Shown: positions 1-8,664 of the stretch, piece after piece
Layout: each line of letters starts with the position of its first letter
Numbering within the stretch: the stretch's first letter is position 1
Source: CAVRUZ01 sp963724495
GTDB taxonomy: Bacteria > Actinomycetota > Actinomycetes > Propionibacteriales > DAIQRJ01
Direction: 5' to 3'
Assembly: GCA_963724495.1 (NCBI GenBank)
Contig: CAVRUZ010000003.1
Location: 124,001 to 188,000 of the forward strand
Length of the DNA stretch: 64,000 nt
Program-made: the position numbers and the translations under genes
The notes under the pieces: generated by a model
Told to the model about the DNA's origin: nothing
The model's input: only the letters and a program-made list of their open reading frames with translations
Database searches by the model: none

Positions 1-1
1 C

Positions 2-889
2 TGCGCGCTCGCGCTGCTGGCACTCGCTGCCTGGTTGACGAAGAACCAGACGATGACCGATGCGCTGATCGCCCTGGCTGCGTGCGCGGGCGCGTGGGCA
101 GCCGTCACCACTGCTGTGGGGGGCCTGGGGCGGCCGCCGGCACCGGGGAGGTACGGGACAGCCGCGGAGTGGATCGAGAGCCTGTTGCGCTTTGCCGCGG
201 CGGCAGTCGTCGTCGTGGCAGTTGGAACAGCTGTCGCCGCCGCGGGATCTCAGCCCGACTATCTCCTTGCAGTGCAGGGATTCGACAGCCACAAGCTGCT
301 GTTGGTGATCCCCGTGGTCGCCGTCGCGGTGTCAGGAGTTGCGGTCCTGCGGGTGGATCGCGAGGCTGCACGCGAGCCAGTCCGGCATGAGCGGCTGCGG
401 TACGCGGTCCTTGCCGTCGTGGCCCTGGCGGCTGCCGGCTTCGTCGCCTGGTACCTGACCCGATCCGGCAGCGACGCGAACGCGGCGCGGGAAGTACTCG
501 GGCGCGATCGGCTGGAAGAGTGGCTCTACGTGCGACCCCGGTTCGTCGAGGTGTTCCTCGGGTATCCGGCGCTCATCCTGGCCCTGCGCTGGCCCGGAGC
601 ACTCGGCCGCTACGTGCTACTGGTCGTCGCCTCGCTCGCCTGTGCCGTCACGGTCGACACCTTCGCGCACTTCGACATGCCCTACTGGACGGCGATGCTT
701 CGAGCGGCGTACGCGATGGCCGGCGGGTTGGTACTCGGCGTCGTCGTCTCGTTGCTGGTGCCGCAGTTCCTGCCGTGGCTGCTGCGCCTGATTCCGATCG
801 GCCGGTCAGCTGATGACACGCTTGCCGGCACACCTGCTGCGGAGACGCCTTTCCCTGCGTTGCAAGAAGATCCGCAAGGTCGTCCATGA
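2..889 (+). CDS. Polytopic membrane protein, DUF5693-like, 3' part only
   Basis: The reading frame is open from the first bases of the window, so the true start lies upstream; the first in-window start codon (TTG at 35) is probably not the real one. The visible part has about six hydrophobic segments and ends in a short hydrophilic tail. The block beginning RPRFVEVFLGYPALILALRW, followed by a VDTFAHFDMPYW element and a glycine-rich last helix, resembles the C-terminal half of DUF5693 membrane proteins. In other bacteria these lie near cell-wall polymer pyruvylation and glycosyltransferase genes. That link is family knowledge; nothing in the window confirms it. The next gene starts 35 bases downstream on the same strand. 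Confidence 0.6.
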   Translation, partial: CALALLALAAWLTKNQTMTDALIALAACAGAWAAVTTAVGGLGRPPAPGRYGTAAEWIESLLRFAAAAVVVVAVGTAVAAAGSQPDYLLAVQGFDSHKLLLVIPVVAVAVSGVAVLRVDREAAREPVRHERLRYAVLAVVALAAAGFVAWYLTRSGSDANAAREVLGRDRLEEWLYVRPRFVEVFLGYPALILALRWPGALGRYVLLVVASLACAVTVDTFAHFDMPYWTAMLRAAYAMAGGLVLGVVVSLLVPQFLPWLLRLIPIGRSADDTLAGTPAAETPFPALQEDPQGRP

Positions 890-924
890 GGATCCCGACG
901 CTGCGTCGGTGGCGCTGACGAGGC

Positions 925-1701
925 GTGAGTGCGTTCGAGATCACTCCTGGCGATCCGTCGTCGACAGTCGTGGTGCATGTTCCACACGCGTCCACGTGGA
1001 TCCCTGACCAGGTACGCACGAGCATCGTGCTGTCCGACGAGGAACTCACTGCGGAGCTCGAGGCGATCACCGACCACGACACCGATCTCATTGCTATGGG
1101 CGCCGCCCGTCGGGCCGACGTAACACCTTGGCTCTTCGTCAACCAGGCTTCCCGATTGGTGATCGACCCTGAGCGGTTCCCCGACGAACGCGAGGAGCTC
1201 AGCGCCGTCGGCATGGGTGCGGTCTATGAGCGCACGACCACTGGCGTGGTTCTCCGTTCGCCGACCGCAGCCGAACGCGAGGCGTTGATCGATGGCTTCT
1301 ACACGCCCTACTCGCAAGCCTTCGCGGCACTCGTGCGTGATCGGCTCGCTGTGGTTGGGAAGGTGACGATCATCGACGTTCACTCCTACCCAGTGGTCGC
1401 GCTCGCGTATGAGTTGCACGGTGACGGCCCGCGACCAGAGGTCTGCATCGGCACCGATCCCTTCCACACGAGTCCCGAGCTCGCACTCTCGGCAGCGTCG
1501 GCATTGGCGACAGCCGCGCCCACGGGCGACGTGGGCGTGAACTCGCCGTTCCTCGGCAGCTACGTCCCGCTCGACCAGTACGAGCAGAATCCCGCCGTCG
1601 AGTCGGTCATGGTGGAGATCCGCCGTGATGTCGTGCGAGACAACCTCGACGCCCTCATCGCCGCGACCGCAGCGCTCATCGACACCAGGTCGGCGAGATG
1701 A
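925..1701 (+). CDS. N-formylglutamate amidohydrolase family protein
   Basis: Predicted cytosolic 258-residue hydrolase of the N-formylglutamate amidohydrolase (FGase) family, which removes formyl groups from N-formylated amino acids in histidine degradation. Near the N terminus VVVHVPHASTWIP is the family's typical HxPHxS signature. A DHDTDLI block, a central TIIDVHSYP motif and a C-terminal SVMVEIRRDV segment supply further conserved His/Asp/Glu positions for metal and substrate binding. Translation starts at GTG 925, the first start that keeps the whole domain. No hut genes are nearby, so the natural substrate is uncertain; a role on another N-acylated compound is possible. Confidence 0.8.
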   Translation: MSAFEITPGDPSSTVVVHVPHASTWIPDQVRTSIVLSDEELTAELEAITDHDTDLIAMGAARRADVTPWLFVNQASRLVIDPERFPDEREELSAVGMGAVYERTTTGVVLRSPTAAEREALIDGFYTPYSQAFAALVRDRLAVVGKVTIIDVHSYPVVALAYELHGDGPRPEVCIGTDPFHTSPELALSAASALATAAPTGDVGVNSPFLGSYVPLDQYEQNPAVESVMVEIRRDVVRDNLDALIAATAALIDTRSAR

Positions 1702-1728
1702 ACCTCAGTTGCACGGCACAATGGCGGA

Positions 1729-2067
1729 ATGACCGGGCAGCACAGGACCGTGACGCAAGTGCGACCCGACGAGGTCGCGGCCGGTGCCACCATCGTCGAC
1801 GTCCGCGAGGACTACGAGTGGCTGGCCGGGCACGTCGAGGGCAGCATCCACATGCCGTTGCACGAGGTCACGGCACGTTGGGAAGAGCTCGGTTCGGCGG
1901 ACGATCTGGTCGTGGTCTGCCGGCACGGCATCCGCTCCTACCAGGTTGCCGCCTACCTCACCCGTGCCGGAGTCGCAGCGGTCAATCTCGACGGTGGCCT
2001 CGTCGCGTGGACCCGCGCCGGCCGCCCGGTCGTCACCGACGAAGGGCTGACCGGACAGGTCGTCTGA
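1729..2067 (+). CDS. Single-domain rhodanese-like protein
   Basis: A 112-residue protein consisting of one rhodanese domain. The opening VDVREDYEWLAGHVEGS is the classic CH2A/CH2B region, and VVVCRHGIRSYQVA carries the active-site loop with catalytic Cys in CRHGIRS. Such stand-alone domains transfer sulfane sulfur or act in thiol/redox chemistry in the cytosol. It follows the amidohydrolase by 27 bases and precedes the WYL regulator by 58, so the three may be co-transcribed. No molybdopterin or thiamine genes lie nearby to identify a sulfur acceptor. Confidence 0.88.
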   Translation: MTGQHRTVTQVRPDEVAAGATIVDVREDYEWLAGHVEGSIHMPLHEVTARWEELGSADDLVVVCRHGIRSYQVAAYLTRAGVAAVNLDGGLVAWTRAGRPVVTDEGLTGQVV

Positions 2068-2125
2068 GCTGTAGCCGGCGCTCGGAGGACCGATCCCGTC
2101 CGCTACCCAGTGACAGACTCCTGCG

Positions 2126-3094
2126 GTGACCGACACGACCGGGCGGGTTCTGCGCCTGCTCAGCCTGCTGAGCTCGAGGCCCGTGTGGTCGGGCCCGGAC
2201 CTGGCTGATCGGCTCGGCGTCACCACCCGGACGGTTCGGCGCGACGTCGACCGACTGCGCGAACTCGGCTACCCGGTCCAGGGCGAGCAGGGAGTCGCGG
2301 GCGGCTATCGGCTCGGGGCCGGCGGACGGCTGCCACCGCTCATGCTCGACGACGAGGAGGCCGTCGCGGTGGCGGTCTGCCTGCGCCTGGGTGCCGGCGG
2401 AACGGTGGCCGGCATCGAGGAGTCGGCCATGCGCACGCTCACCAAGCTCGACCAGGTGCTGCCGGCCAGGCTCCGCAGCGAGGTCGCCGCCCTGCACGGG
2501 TCCACCGTGACCCTTCCGGGAGCCTCGCCTTCGGTGGACCCGGACACGTTGATGACGCTGGCCCGATCTGCGCGTGACATCACCCGGGTGCGCTTCGGTT
2601 ACGTCGCTCGCGGCGGTGACCGCACCGAGCGCGACGTGGAGCCGTACCGGCTGGTCGCGACGGGCCACCGGTGGTATCTGCTCGGCTTCGACCTCGACCG
2701 GGACGACTGGCGGGTGTTCCGCCTCGACCGGATGGACCCTCCTCACCAGACGTCGTTCCGCTTCCGCCGCCGGCCCGAACCCGATGCGGCGGACTACGTG
2801 CAACAGTCCCTGACCCGCTCCACCTACCGCTTCGTCTCCCGCACCCGGCTGACCGCCACGGCAGAGGCGGTGCGCGAGCGGGTCCCGGTCCACATCGGCA
2901 CGGTCGAGCGAGTCGACGACACAACGAGTGAACTCGTCGCTGGTGCAGACGATCTGGAGTCGCTCGCCTTCCATCTGACCTGGGTCGCTCTCGACCTCGA
3001 CGCCGACCTCACGGTCATCGATCCGCCGGAGCTGCAGGAGATGTTCCGCCGGCTGGGTTCGCGCCTCCGTCGGTTCGGTGGAGCCACCCGCTGA
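2126..3094 (+). CDS. WYL-domain transcriptional regulator (HTH_11 + WYL)
   Basis: A 322-residue regulator. Residues 8-60 form a DeoR-type winged helix-turn-helix (LSLLSSRPVWSGPDLADRLG, then TTRTVRRDVDRLRELGYPV). Residues 140-220 form a WYL ligand-sensing domain, with FGYVARGG, EPYRLVATGHRWYLLGFD and the downstream VFRLDRM element. The C-terminal section corresponds to the usual WCX extension. WYL regulators bind DNA and sense nucleic-acid or small-molecule ligands. It starts with GTG and converges on the AAA ATPase gene, leaving only 21 bases between the two stops. The target is unknown; autoregulation or control of the rhodanese/amidohydrolase genes is plausible but not shown. Confidence 0.9.
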   Translation: MTDTTGRVLRLLSLLSSRPVWSGPDLADRLGVTTRTVRRDVDRLRELGYPVQGEQGVAGGYRLGAGGRLPPLMLDDEEAVAVAVCLRLGAGGTVAGIEESAMRTLTKLDQVLPARLRSEVAALHGSTVTLPGASPSVDPDTLMTLARSARDITRVRFGYVARGGDRTERDVEPYRLVATGHRWYLLGFDLDRDDWRVFRLDRMDPPHQTSFRFRRRPEPDAADYVQQSLTRSTYRFVSRTRLTATAEAVRERVPVHIGTVERVDDTTSELVAGADDLESLAFHLTWVALDLDADLTVIDPPELQEMFRRLGSRLRRFGGATR

Positions 3095-3115
3095 CCCAGA
3101 GGCCCGCAGCGTTGG

Positions 3116-4342
3116 TCAGACCGCAGCCGCGTCGACGATGCGGGTGCGGAGGTAGCGACCGAAATGCGGGACCGTGAACGCGATCTGACCCCGCTGGCCC
3201 GAAAAGACAAGACCCTTGCGCAGCAGGGAATCCCGGGCAGGTGACAGTGACTGGGGCTTCCGGCCCAGCGACTCCGCGACAGCGGCCGTGGAGATCGGGC
3301 CATCCGGCCCGTCGCCGTTCTCGCCGCTTGGCGTGGCACCCAGGTCGGCCATCGCCAGCATGTACTCACGTTCGGCTGGAGTTGCCCGCTCGTAGCGCGA
3401 ACCGAAGAACCCGACGGCCAGCTCGCCTTCGGCCTGCGGTGCCGCGATGCGCACGTCCTCGGCCGTGATCGGCGAACGAGGCGCGGCGTCCCAGGTCGCC
3501 TTTCCGTAAGCCTGGATGAAGTACGGGTAGCCGTCGGTGGCCAGGTACAGCGCTGCCAACGCCTCGTCGGTGAACGACACTCCTTCGTCGCCGGCGGGCA
3601 GAGCCAGCGCCCGGCGTGCCTGTTCGGCCTCCAGGCGGTCGATGCGGAGATAGCGGAACAGCCGCTCGGAGTAGCTCTTCGAGGCCGACAGCAGTGCGGG
3701 CAGGTGTGGCAGACCGGCACCCATGATCACCAGCGGCAGGCCGACCTGGCTCAGCTCGTGGCAGGCAGCGCACAGCGCGGAGATGTCGTCGGCGGAGAGG
3801 TCCTGCATCTCGTCGATGCCCAGCACGACTCCCTTTCCCTGTGCTGCGGCCAGCCCGGCCACGTCGGTCAGCAGTTCGAGCAGGTCGATCTCGATGTCGC
3901 CCGAGTCGGCCCGGCCGGTGGCAGGTGCCACCTCGATCCCGCCGGTCCACTGGTCGCGGAGCCTGGTGCCCGGTGGGTTGGACTTCAGCGCGAACGCCTT
4001 GACCACCCCCAGGACCTCGTCGGCATCCCTGGTGTTGCGCCCACCGAGTTCCCGGACGGCCTGGTGGAGCGCCCCGGCGAGCGGCCGGCGAAGTGCCTGC
4101 CCGGGGCGGGCCTCGAGCTTCCCGGTTCCCCAACCCCGCTTGACCGCCTGCGATCGCATCGCGTTCAGCAGCACCGTCTTGCCCACGCCGCGCAGGCCGG
4201 TGAGGACGATCGAGCGCTCGGCGCGACCGCGGCTGAGCCGCTCGAGCGTGACGTCGAAGGCGCTCAGCTCGGCGTCACGTCCGGCCAGCTCCGGTGGTCG
4301 TTGCCCGGCGCCGGGCGCGTAGGGGTTTCCGACGGGATCCAC
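3116..4342 (-). CDS. AAA-family ATPase (ORC/STAND-like)
   Basis: A 408-residue P-loop ATPase resembling the ORC1/DEAH AAA group (AAA_16) often annotated as ATP-binding protein. Near the N terminus, after the region AGRDAELSAFDVTLERL, Walker A is VLTGLRGVGKTVLLNAM. Walker B is GVVLGIDEMQDLS with DE at the catalytic position. GLPLVIMGAGLPHLP is the sensor-1-like strand. The C terminus (SLGRKPQSLSPARDSLLRKG) looks like a winged-helix domain that could bind DNA. It stands alone, with no nuclease, methylase or effector gene beside it, so there is no contextual support for a defence role. Start is GTG at 4342. Confidence 0.85.
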   Translation of the reverse strand: MDPVGNPYAPGAGQRPPELAGRDAELSAFDVTLERLSRGRAERSIVLTGLRGVGKTVLLNAMRSQAVKRGWGTGKLEARPGQALRRPLAGALHQAVRELGGRNTRDADEVLGVVKAFALKSNPPGTRLRDQWTGGIEVAPATGRADSGDIEIDLLELLTDVAGLAAAQGKGVVLGIDEMQDLSADDISALCAACHELSQVGLPLVIMGAGLPHLPALLSASKSYSERLFRYLRIDRLEAEQARRALALPAGDEGVSFTDEALAALYLATDGYPYFIQAYGKATWDAAPRSPITAEDVRIAAPQAEGELAVGFFGSRYERATPAEREYMLAMADLGATPSGENGDGPDGPISTAAVAESLGRKPQSLSPARDSLLRKGLVFSGQRGQIAFTVPHFGRYLRTRIVDAAAV

Positions 4343-4453
4343 GAGCGGGGACGTTAGCGCCGCGCGGGCGTGCCATGCGGTCCGACTCGCTGGCGATTGT
4401 CTTCGGTGATCTAGGGCGTGGGATAGACGCCGGAACCTGCCGCTTGAACGGAT

Positions 4454-4485
4454 GAGGGGCGTGGCCCGGTTGGACCACGCCCCTC
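4454..4485 (-). terminator. Hairpin downstream of the M36 protease gene
   Basis: GAGGGGCGTGG (4454-4464) and CCACGCCCCTC (4475-4485) form a perfect 11-bp stem with a 10-base loop. The hairpin lies 16 bases past the protease stop codon on the minus strand. There is no clear U tract, so this is a factor-assisted or weak intrinsic terminator, or a 3'-end stabiliser. Confidence 0.6.
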
Positions 4486-4501
4486 GACCGTGCCGTCCGA
4501 G

Positions 4502-7448
4502 CTAGTTGGCCGGCTGCCCGTACACCGCGAGTTCGGTCATGTCCATGAACTCGCAGCCGGAGAACCCGCCCGCCTCACAGGTGGTGGCGAAGTCACCAGG
4601 CACCTGCGGGCGGAGCATCGTGAACTTCACGTAGGTGACGGCGTCACCCGTTCCCGCCGCAATGGTCAGCGGGTTGAGCTGGCCACGGTTGTCGGCGGTG
4701 AACGACCCGGAGTCCGCGACCTCCCACGAGGGATCGGTCGCGGTCGGCGTGGTCGTCACCGTCGTCGTCTCCACCCGGTAGTCCTGGGTCGAGGCGCTAC
4801 CGGCATCCCCGCAGGTGTTGCTCGGGTCGACCGAGATGCCACTCAGGTCGACTGCCACCGGCAGTTTCACGATCACGTACTTCGGCGTGATCGTCCAGTC
4901 GGCCGGCTGGTCGTCGGCCGAGGTGGATCCCCACCCGGAGCCGAGTGACCCGTCGATCGCCTGGATCGGGCCGCACCCGAACTCGGTGTAGTCCGGCCCG
5001 TTGAAGTCGCTGATGCTGGCCCCGCCGGCGGCGGCTGCCCAGTCGCGCTTCAGCGTGAAGTCGGCGGTGGTGACCGGGGCCCGGACGGTCAGGTCGACGA
5101 CCTGCTGTTCGTACCCGGGCTTGCTGGCGGACACATCGGAGTACGTGCCGTAGAAGACACCGTTGATCGTGTACTCGCCGTCGGCGTCGGTCCGCGCCGC
5201 CAGGTACTCGCTGAAGCCGGGAGCCGACGCGTGCCCGCCGATCGACACGATCGCGCCGGGGAGCGCCGCGTCGAAGTCGTCGTTGACGACTCCGCTGACG
5301 CTGCCCTTGGGGGTGCTGCTGGTCGGCGGCAACGAGAAGTCCTCCACCGGCGTGGTGTCGTCACCGTTCAGCGCCGAGGCGAAGTAGCCCATGCCCCGAG
5401 CGGCGAACACCTTCCAGATGGCCGACTGCCGCTTGCCACCCTGGACGAGGTCGGCCTGCAGGATCGCGTTGCGCTGGTCGAGGAAGCTCGGGTTCGTGGG
5501 CGACAGGCTCATCGCCCGGGTCACCAGCGACTGGGTGGCCTTGCTGCCGATCTTGTTGCGCAGGTCCCAGAGCGTCTCGCCCCAGATCTCCCCGTCGGCG
5601 TGCACCTCCGGAGTGCCGAGGATCACGCCGTAGTCGCCGTAGGTGTAACCGCCGGGCTTGCCCCGGTAGGCCTGGGCACTTGGGTGACGTGGAGCCGACC
5701 GGGCAGTCGAGCGGCTGGGTCCGGATCAGGTCCTGGCCGGCGCCCACGTAGTCGCCGACGCGGATGTCGCCAGGGGCCCTGGTGTCCTTGAGGTAGCGCT
5801 TGGCGACCAGGAAGTCCTCCGCGTACCAGTCACTCCACGCCTCACCCATGGCACCGGCCTGGATGTTGCCGAGGGTGGAGTTGCCGTTGGCGTCGACGAC
5901 GAGCCGGTTGGACAGGCCGTGCCCGTACTCGTGGTAGACGATGCTGCCGTCGTCGCCGCCGTTGGCGTTCAGGAACGGGTCCTGCGCCGGCGAAGCTCCT
6001 GGCTGGTGGAACAGGTACATCTGCATCGTCGGAGCCTGGCCGTCGGGTGGCGTGCTCATGTTGGCGTTGTCGATGTGGTTCGGCGTCGGGCAGCCCGTTG
6101 TCGGTGTCTGCGCCGTCCAGGGCCTGGGTGTCGATCGCGTCGTCACCCTGGAAGTTGCCGGCCGCCTTGTTGAAGCCGATCGGTGCCCTGGCGAGATGGT
6201 CGTGGAACCTGTTCACGAAGTAGAAGGCCTGCGTGGCGTTCTGGTTGGCGTTGGTCGCGCCAGGAGTCAGGCGTCGTGGGGTCCCACGAGCACGGGTAGG
6301 TCGCGGTGCAGAGGGACTCCGTTCTCCGACGCGAACGTGGTGAACGGGAAGTCGAAGTGGCCCCTGGAGCTGGGCCTGATCTCCTCGCTGGTGGAGGCGG
6401 CGTTGTCGTCGTTGATGTCGATGAACGCGTGCGCGTTCTGGCCCTGCAGGACGACTGAGTTCCGTGGCAGCCAACGCTTCGGCAGCTTGACCTGGCGCTG
6501 CTTCCCGCCCTTGTCCGCGCCCGGGTAGTACTCCCACACGCGGGCGGTGTCGTGGTCGGTGAGGCTGTTGCGGTAGAGCACGCGCGCCGACTTCGCTTCG
6601 ACGATCGAGCTGTACAGCTCTCCCGAACGGACCTGCGTCTGCCACGCGAGCACGGTCTTGCCGACGGTCTTGAACCATACGAGTTGCGCCAGGTCGCCGC
6701 CTGCGAAGCGGGTCTGCTTGACGGCGCCGCCGAGGAGGGTCGCCTTGGCCGAACGGGCCTCGCCGCCGGCGTCCTTGATCGCGGCCTCCCGGGCCCGGGC
6801 GGCGGAGATGCCTGGCGCGGCCGCGCCGATTCCGCTCACCGTGGTGAGCGGCGAACCGGTGAAGCCGACGACGCGACCGTCCTTGGCGACGTGGGCTACG
6901 ACGCCGTTGCCGAACACGGGCACGCCGCCGACCACCTGGATGAACGACAGGTGGTGGGTCCCGTCGATGTCGGTGTAGGTCTTGCGCAGCCGCAGGGCGT
7001 CGAACGCACCCTGGTCCAGACCGAAGACGTCGTTGTGCTCCCTGATGTAGGCGAGCGCGATCTCCTTGGGACTCGCGTTCGACTTCGAGGTCAGGAACCC
7101 GTTGGTCTTGGCGATCTGACGAGGTGAGCCGGTGAGCGCGTCGATCGTGACGATGCCCTGTGACCCGAGCTCCTTCTTGAGGGCGAGAACTGCCGGCTTC
7201 GGCTTCGCCGCATTGGCGGCCGCGCGGTGCTCGAGCGCCTTTGCGCTCGCACCGGATCGCCGTGAGTCGAAGTGTTCCGCCCGCTCCTGGCTGTTGGTGC
7301 TGCTGGCCGCCTCGCTCGGCGCGGCGTTCTTCTCGGATGGGGCCGCCAGTGCGGTCTGGCCGGCCCCGGCGAACGCCAGGGCGGTGACCAGACCGCCTAC
7401 GAGGGCGACCCTCCTGGACGAGATGACATGGCGATTACGAGATGACAT
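4502..7448 (-). CDS. Secreted M36 (fungalysin-type) zinc metalloprotease, frame interrupted four times as sequenced
   Basis: Extracellular metalloprotease of about 980 residues if the frame is restored. ATG 7448, behind a GAGGA box, gives a signal peptide (RRVALVGGLVTALAFAGAG, then ALAAP). An FTP/PepSY-type propeptide follows. The catalytic domain has SIVYHEYGHGLSNRL, where HEYGH is the HExxH zinc motif, and GEAWSDWYAED with the third zinc ligand. The C terminus holds a carboxypeptidase-regulatory-like repeat (GSVSGVVNDDFDAALPGA) and a discoidin-like domain (IQAIDGSLGSGWGSTS). The frame shifts near 6313 (CCC), 6256 (CGCG), 6085 and 5675 (CCC), each time needing removal of one base. All catalytic motifs survive, so this looks like sequence error, though true decay cannot be excluded. 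Confidence 0.82.
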
Positions 7449-7642
7449 GCGCAAGTCCTCAGGTGGGAGGTGGCGCCGAACGCCGACGCCGCGCGCAAAC
7501 TACCGCGAAATGTCACGAGCCGTCACGAGAAGTAGCGCATCCGATCTGGCCACAACCTGCCGCGGAACCGGCGGACGATGCAGTCGGTTGCCGCTGGGGC
7601 ACGCGATCCGACATCGAGCGCCGGTTCCGGGTCCTGCCTTGA

Positions 7643-8200
7643 TCAGACGTCGATACCGAGGTAGCGGCCGTACTTGCCGTGCAGCTCCTCCCAGCCGTAG
7701 GCCGGAGCAGACGTGCCGACCCGCGACTGGGTCGCGCCGTCTGCGAGCAGCTCCGAGAGCGACTGCAGGCACAGCTGCCAGCCGGCGGCGTAGGAGGGCG
7801 CCTCGACGCGGTCGGGGAACCGGTGGCGCAGCACCAGTCGCGCACCGTCCGCGTGCGGGTGCACCTCCCACCGCAGGATGCCGGATCCCCACGAGTACTC
7901 GACGAGCGTTCCGGTCTCGACCGTGAGCACCCGCTCGTCGGACGGCTTGACGTCGCCGGCGTCCCGGGTGGTCAGTCGCACCGGCCCGGTCGAGGTGAGT
8001 GGACGTTCGGTCTCGAACGGGCCCCACTGCGCGAGGTCGTTGGGATCGGTGAGCGCCGCCCACACCCGGGCCGGCGGATGAGGCACGACGCGGTCGACGA
8101 TGAGATCCCACTCGTTGCCCGCGGCTGCCAGCGTGACGGGCTCGACGCCCTCCGGCAGCTGGGCTTGCGTGCTGGGCTGTTGCGACGTTGTGCTGGACAT
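7643..8200 (-). CDS. SRPBCC (AHSA1/START-like) protein
   Basis: A 185-residue protein with an Activator-of-Hsp90-like/START fold. The diagnostic segment is IVDRVVPHPPARVWAALTDP followed by LAQWGPF, the common pattern of small SRPBCC proteins. A strand rich in basic residues and a C-terminal helix (GWQLCLQSLSELLADG) complete the ligand-binding cavity. The ATG at 8200 sits behind GGAGG. It lies 41 bases downstream of an ArsR-type regulator on the same strand, the usual arrangement in which the regulator controls the SRPBCC gene. No substrate can be named. Longer in-frame extensions upstream run through the regulator and MFS genes and are not real. Confidence 0.85.
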   Translation of the reverse strand: MSSTTSQQPSTQAQLPEGVEPVTLAAAGNEWDLIVDRVVPHPPARVWAALTDPNDLAQWGPFETERPLTSTGPVRLTTRDAGDVKPSDERVLTVETGTLVEYSWGSGILRWEVHPHADGARLVLRHRFPDRVEAPSYAAGWQLCLQSLSELLADGATQSRVGTSAPAYGWEELHGKYGRYLGIDV

Positions 8201-8241
8201 CTGTTTCCTCCGGATTCTCGGGTCGTGCGGTCGGCTTTCTC

Positions 8242-8565
8242 TCACTTGCGAGCGCCTGCTTGCTGTTCGCGGTCGAGGTGGTCGACCAGTGCGTCGACGT
8301 GGCGGTTCCACGTCGCGCGGTAGGACTGCAACCAGTCGTCGATGGCGGTGAGCGGGCGGCTGTCCAGCGCGTAGATCCGGCGCTGCGCATCGATGGCCAC
8401 CGTGACGAGACCGTGCTCGCGGAGCACGCGAAGGTGCTTCGACACCGCGGTCTGGCTCAGGCCGGTGTCGTCGACGAGTTCGGTCACGCTGGCGTCGGCG
8501 CGCAGCAGTCGGTCGAGGATCCGACGCCGGTTCGGCTCGGCCACCACATCGAAGAGCGCACTCAC
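8242..8565 (-). CDS. ArsR-family winged-helix regulator
   Basis: A 107-residue repressor-type regulator. VVAEPNRRRILDRLLRADAS begins the winged helix, and SVTELVDDTGLSQTAVSKHL is the recognition helix-turn-helix. No ArsR metal-binding CxC motif is present, so it belongs to the non-metal ArsR group that usually accompanies SRPBCC genes. I chose GTG 8565, giving VSALFDVVAEP; TTG 8574 in the same frame would add three residues. A near-perfect palindrome lies 23 bases upstream and probably is its operator, implying autoregulation of the regulator and the SRPBCC gene. Confidence 0.85.
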   Translation of the reverse strand: MSALFDVVAEPNRRRILDRLLRADASVTELVDDTGLSQTAVSKHLRVLREHGLVTVAIDAQRRIYALDSRPLTAIDDWLQSYRATWNRHVDALVDHLDREQQAGARK

Positions 8566-8587
8566 AGGTGGCAATATGCCTGATCAA

Positions 8588-8611
8588 GCATATGCCTGTC
8601 AAGGCATATGC
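8588..8611. promoter_or_regulatory. Palindromic operator upstream of the arsR-type gene
   Basis: GCATATGCC (8588-8596), six-base spacer TGTCAA, then GGCATATGC (8603-8611) form a perfect 9-bp inverted repeat. A second overlapping copy, ATATGC-N8-GCATAT (8574-8593), abuts it toward the gene. The AT-rich half-site stands out in this GC-rich sequence and lies in the promoter position of the ArsR-type regulator, as expected for its own binding site. Assignment to that protein is inference. Confidence 0.7.
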
Positions 8612-8664
8612 GTGCCGGGAATGTGTGACCTGGACGTGCAGTGGGTTCCCCGTTGCGTGGGTGG

